This document shows positions 63,576 through 64,000 of a stretch of 64,000 nucleotides of DNA, piece by piece. The first letter of the stretch is position 1; each line of letters opens with the position of its first letter. The translations under genes were made by a program, and so were the position numbers. The notes under the pieces were generated by a model that ran no database searches, was not told the origin of the DNA, and saw only the letters and a list, made by a program, of their open reading frames with translations. The DNA comes from Metellina segmentata (taxonomy: Eukaryota > Arthropoda > Arachnida > Araneae > Tetragnathidae): assembly GCA_947359465.1 (NCBI GenBank), contig OX375873.1, positions 135,734,899 through 135,798,898 on the forward strand. Reading direction: 5' to 3'.

Positions 63576-64000
63576 TCATACCCAGTGCTGTAGTCGTAAA
63601 AAAACCAGAGGGTATACCATGGGGGCACGCAGAATTTTTTTCCATGGGGGGAGGGTGAAACATTTACTTACACTTTCGAGTTGGGTGCAAAAAAACGTAC
63701 ACATCCACATACGTACATGTATATATTTCTAGGAAATCCATAAGCCGTTTTCATTGTTCCCTCAAACCCTGAATACTTCACATTTCATCTATGCCAAAAC
63801 GTCGATAGATCCTTTTTACCTCCTTTTCTCAATAGCAAATATCCTCTGTATTTATATTTTCTGGATCGACCATGGATATATCCTTCAAAAGTTGACAATT
63901 TTCTTCATTAACACCAGAACAAAGTCTGTATATTCGATCGGCAATACTTTGAATGAATTGCTTTTGATTAAAAGGTACGATTTTGGAATTATGTACCATG
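63576..64000. other. non-coding, nothing recognised
   Basis: No shared repeat or domain; the window ends inside it. Confidence 0.4.

Noticed and set aside
63016..63663. 215-codon minus-strand open frame
   Set aside because: It is the antisense of SINE A pieces. The same peptide patterns (FEPRS, SKPPHP, GPSSI-type) appear across other SINE copies in opposite orientation.
1..64000. new cellular system or gene cluster
   Set aside because: Reading both strands found only mobile elements and their debris. The novelty here lies in element structure and nesting, not in an operon or pathway.

Overview
This is a eukaryotic, almost certainly animal, genomic window that holds no host gene I can support. 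AT-rich sequence is packed with DNA transposons, tRNA-derived SINEs and a few LINE scraps. The transposase types and the SINE-rich texture suggest an arthropod, possibly a chelicerate such as a spider. That assignment is an inference with low confidence.

The one intact, full-length coding gene is a 358-residue mariner-type transposase on the minus strand (16842-17918). It sits inside a complete element with 121-bp inverted termini flanked by TATATA (16665-18167). My count of its catalytic spacing is D159, D250, D292, that is DD41D. All other coding traces are broken: a Tc1-like element with clean TIRs but a dead transposase (44932-46266), a second Tc1-like element carrying a Harbinger-type MITE (51189-52669), a Tc1 fragment near 2.2-2.6 kb, scattered pieces of another mariner family (0.75, 1.5, 2.6, 39.2-40.3, 53.5 and 62.1-62.5 kb), a hAT C-terminal domain (28.9 kb) and two LINE 3' ends (5.6-6.4 kb plus, 33.3-33.6 kb minus).

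Non-autonomous DNA elements could be delimited by hand from target-site duplications. The hAT-like ones are 7067-8620 (GTTGGAAG), 28790-29416 (CCTTGGGG/CCTTAGGG), 42445-44804 (ATTCTACA) and 60065-61780 (CCCTAGTG/CCCTCGTA), plus 39455-40221, which is flanked by an 11-bp duplication. Others are a family with 9-bp duplications (38516-38998, 9281-9748 and relatives), several TTAA-flanked MITEs, long foldback elements (27556-27980; 58969-60029; 60234-61000) and a 359-bp element flanked by TAA (51456-51814).

The commonest repeats are tRNA-derived SINEs. I call them A, B, C and D here, plus F, a single copy at 48645-49073. A and B have different tRNA-like heads but the same body and tail. C and D share a different tail. 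Many elements are nested: hAT elements inside SINE A and SINE B, SINE C inside SINE A, SINE F inside SINE A, a foldback inside a hAT, and a hAT-like element inside a mariner. These nestings give a relative order of insertions. The stretches between repeats are AT-rich or mixed in composition, with no recognisable gene, RNA or array.
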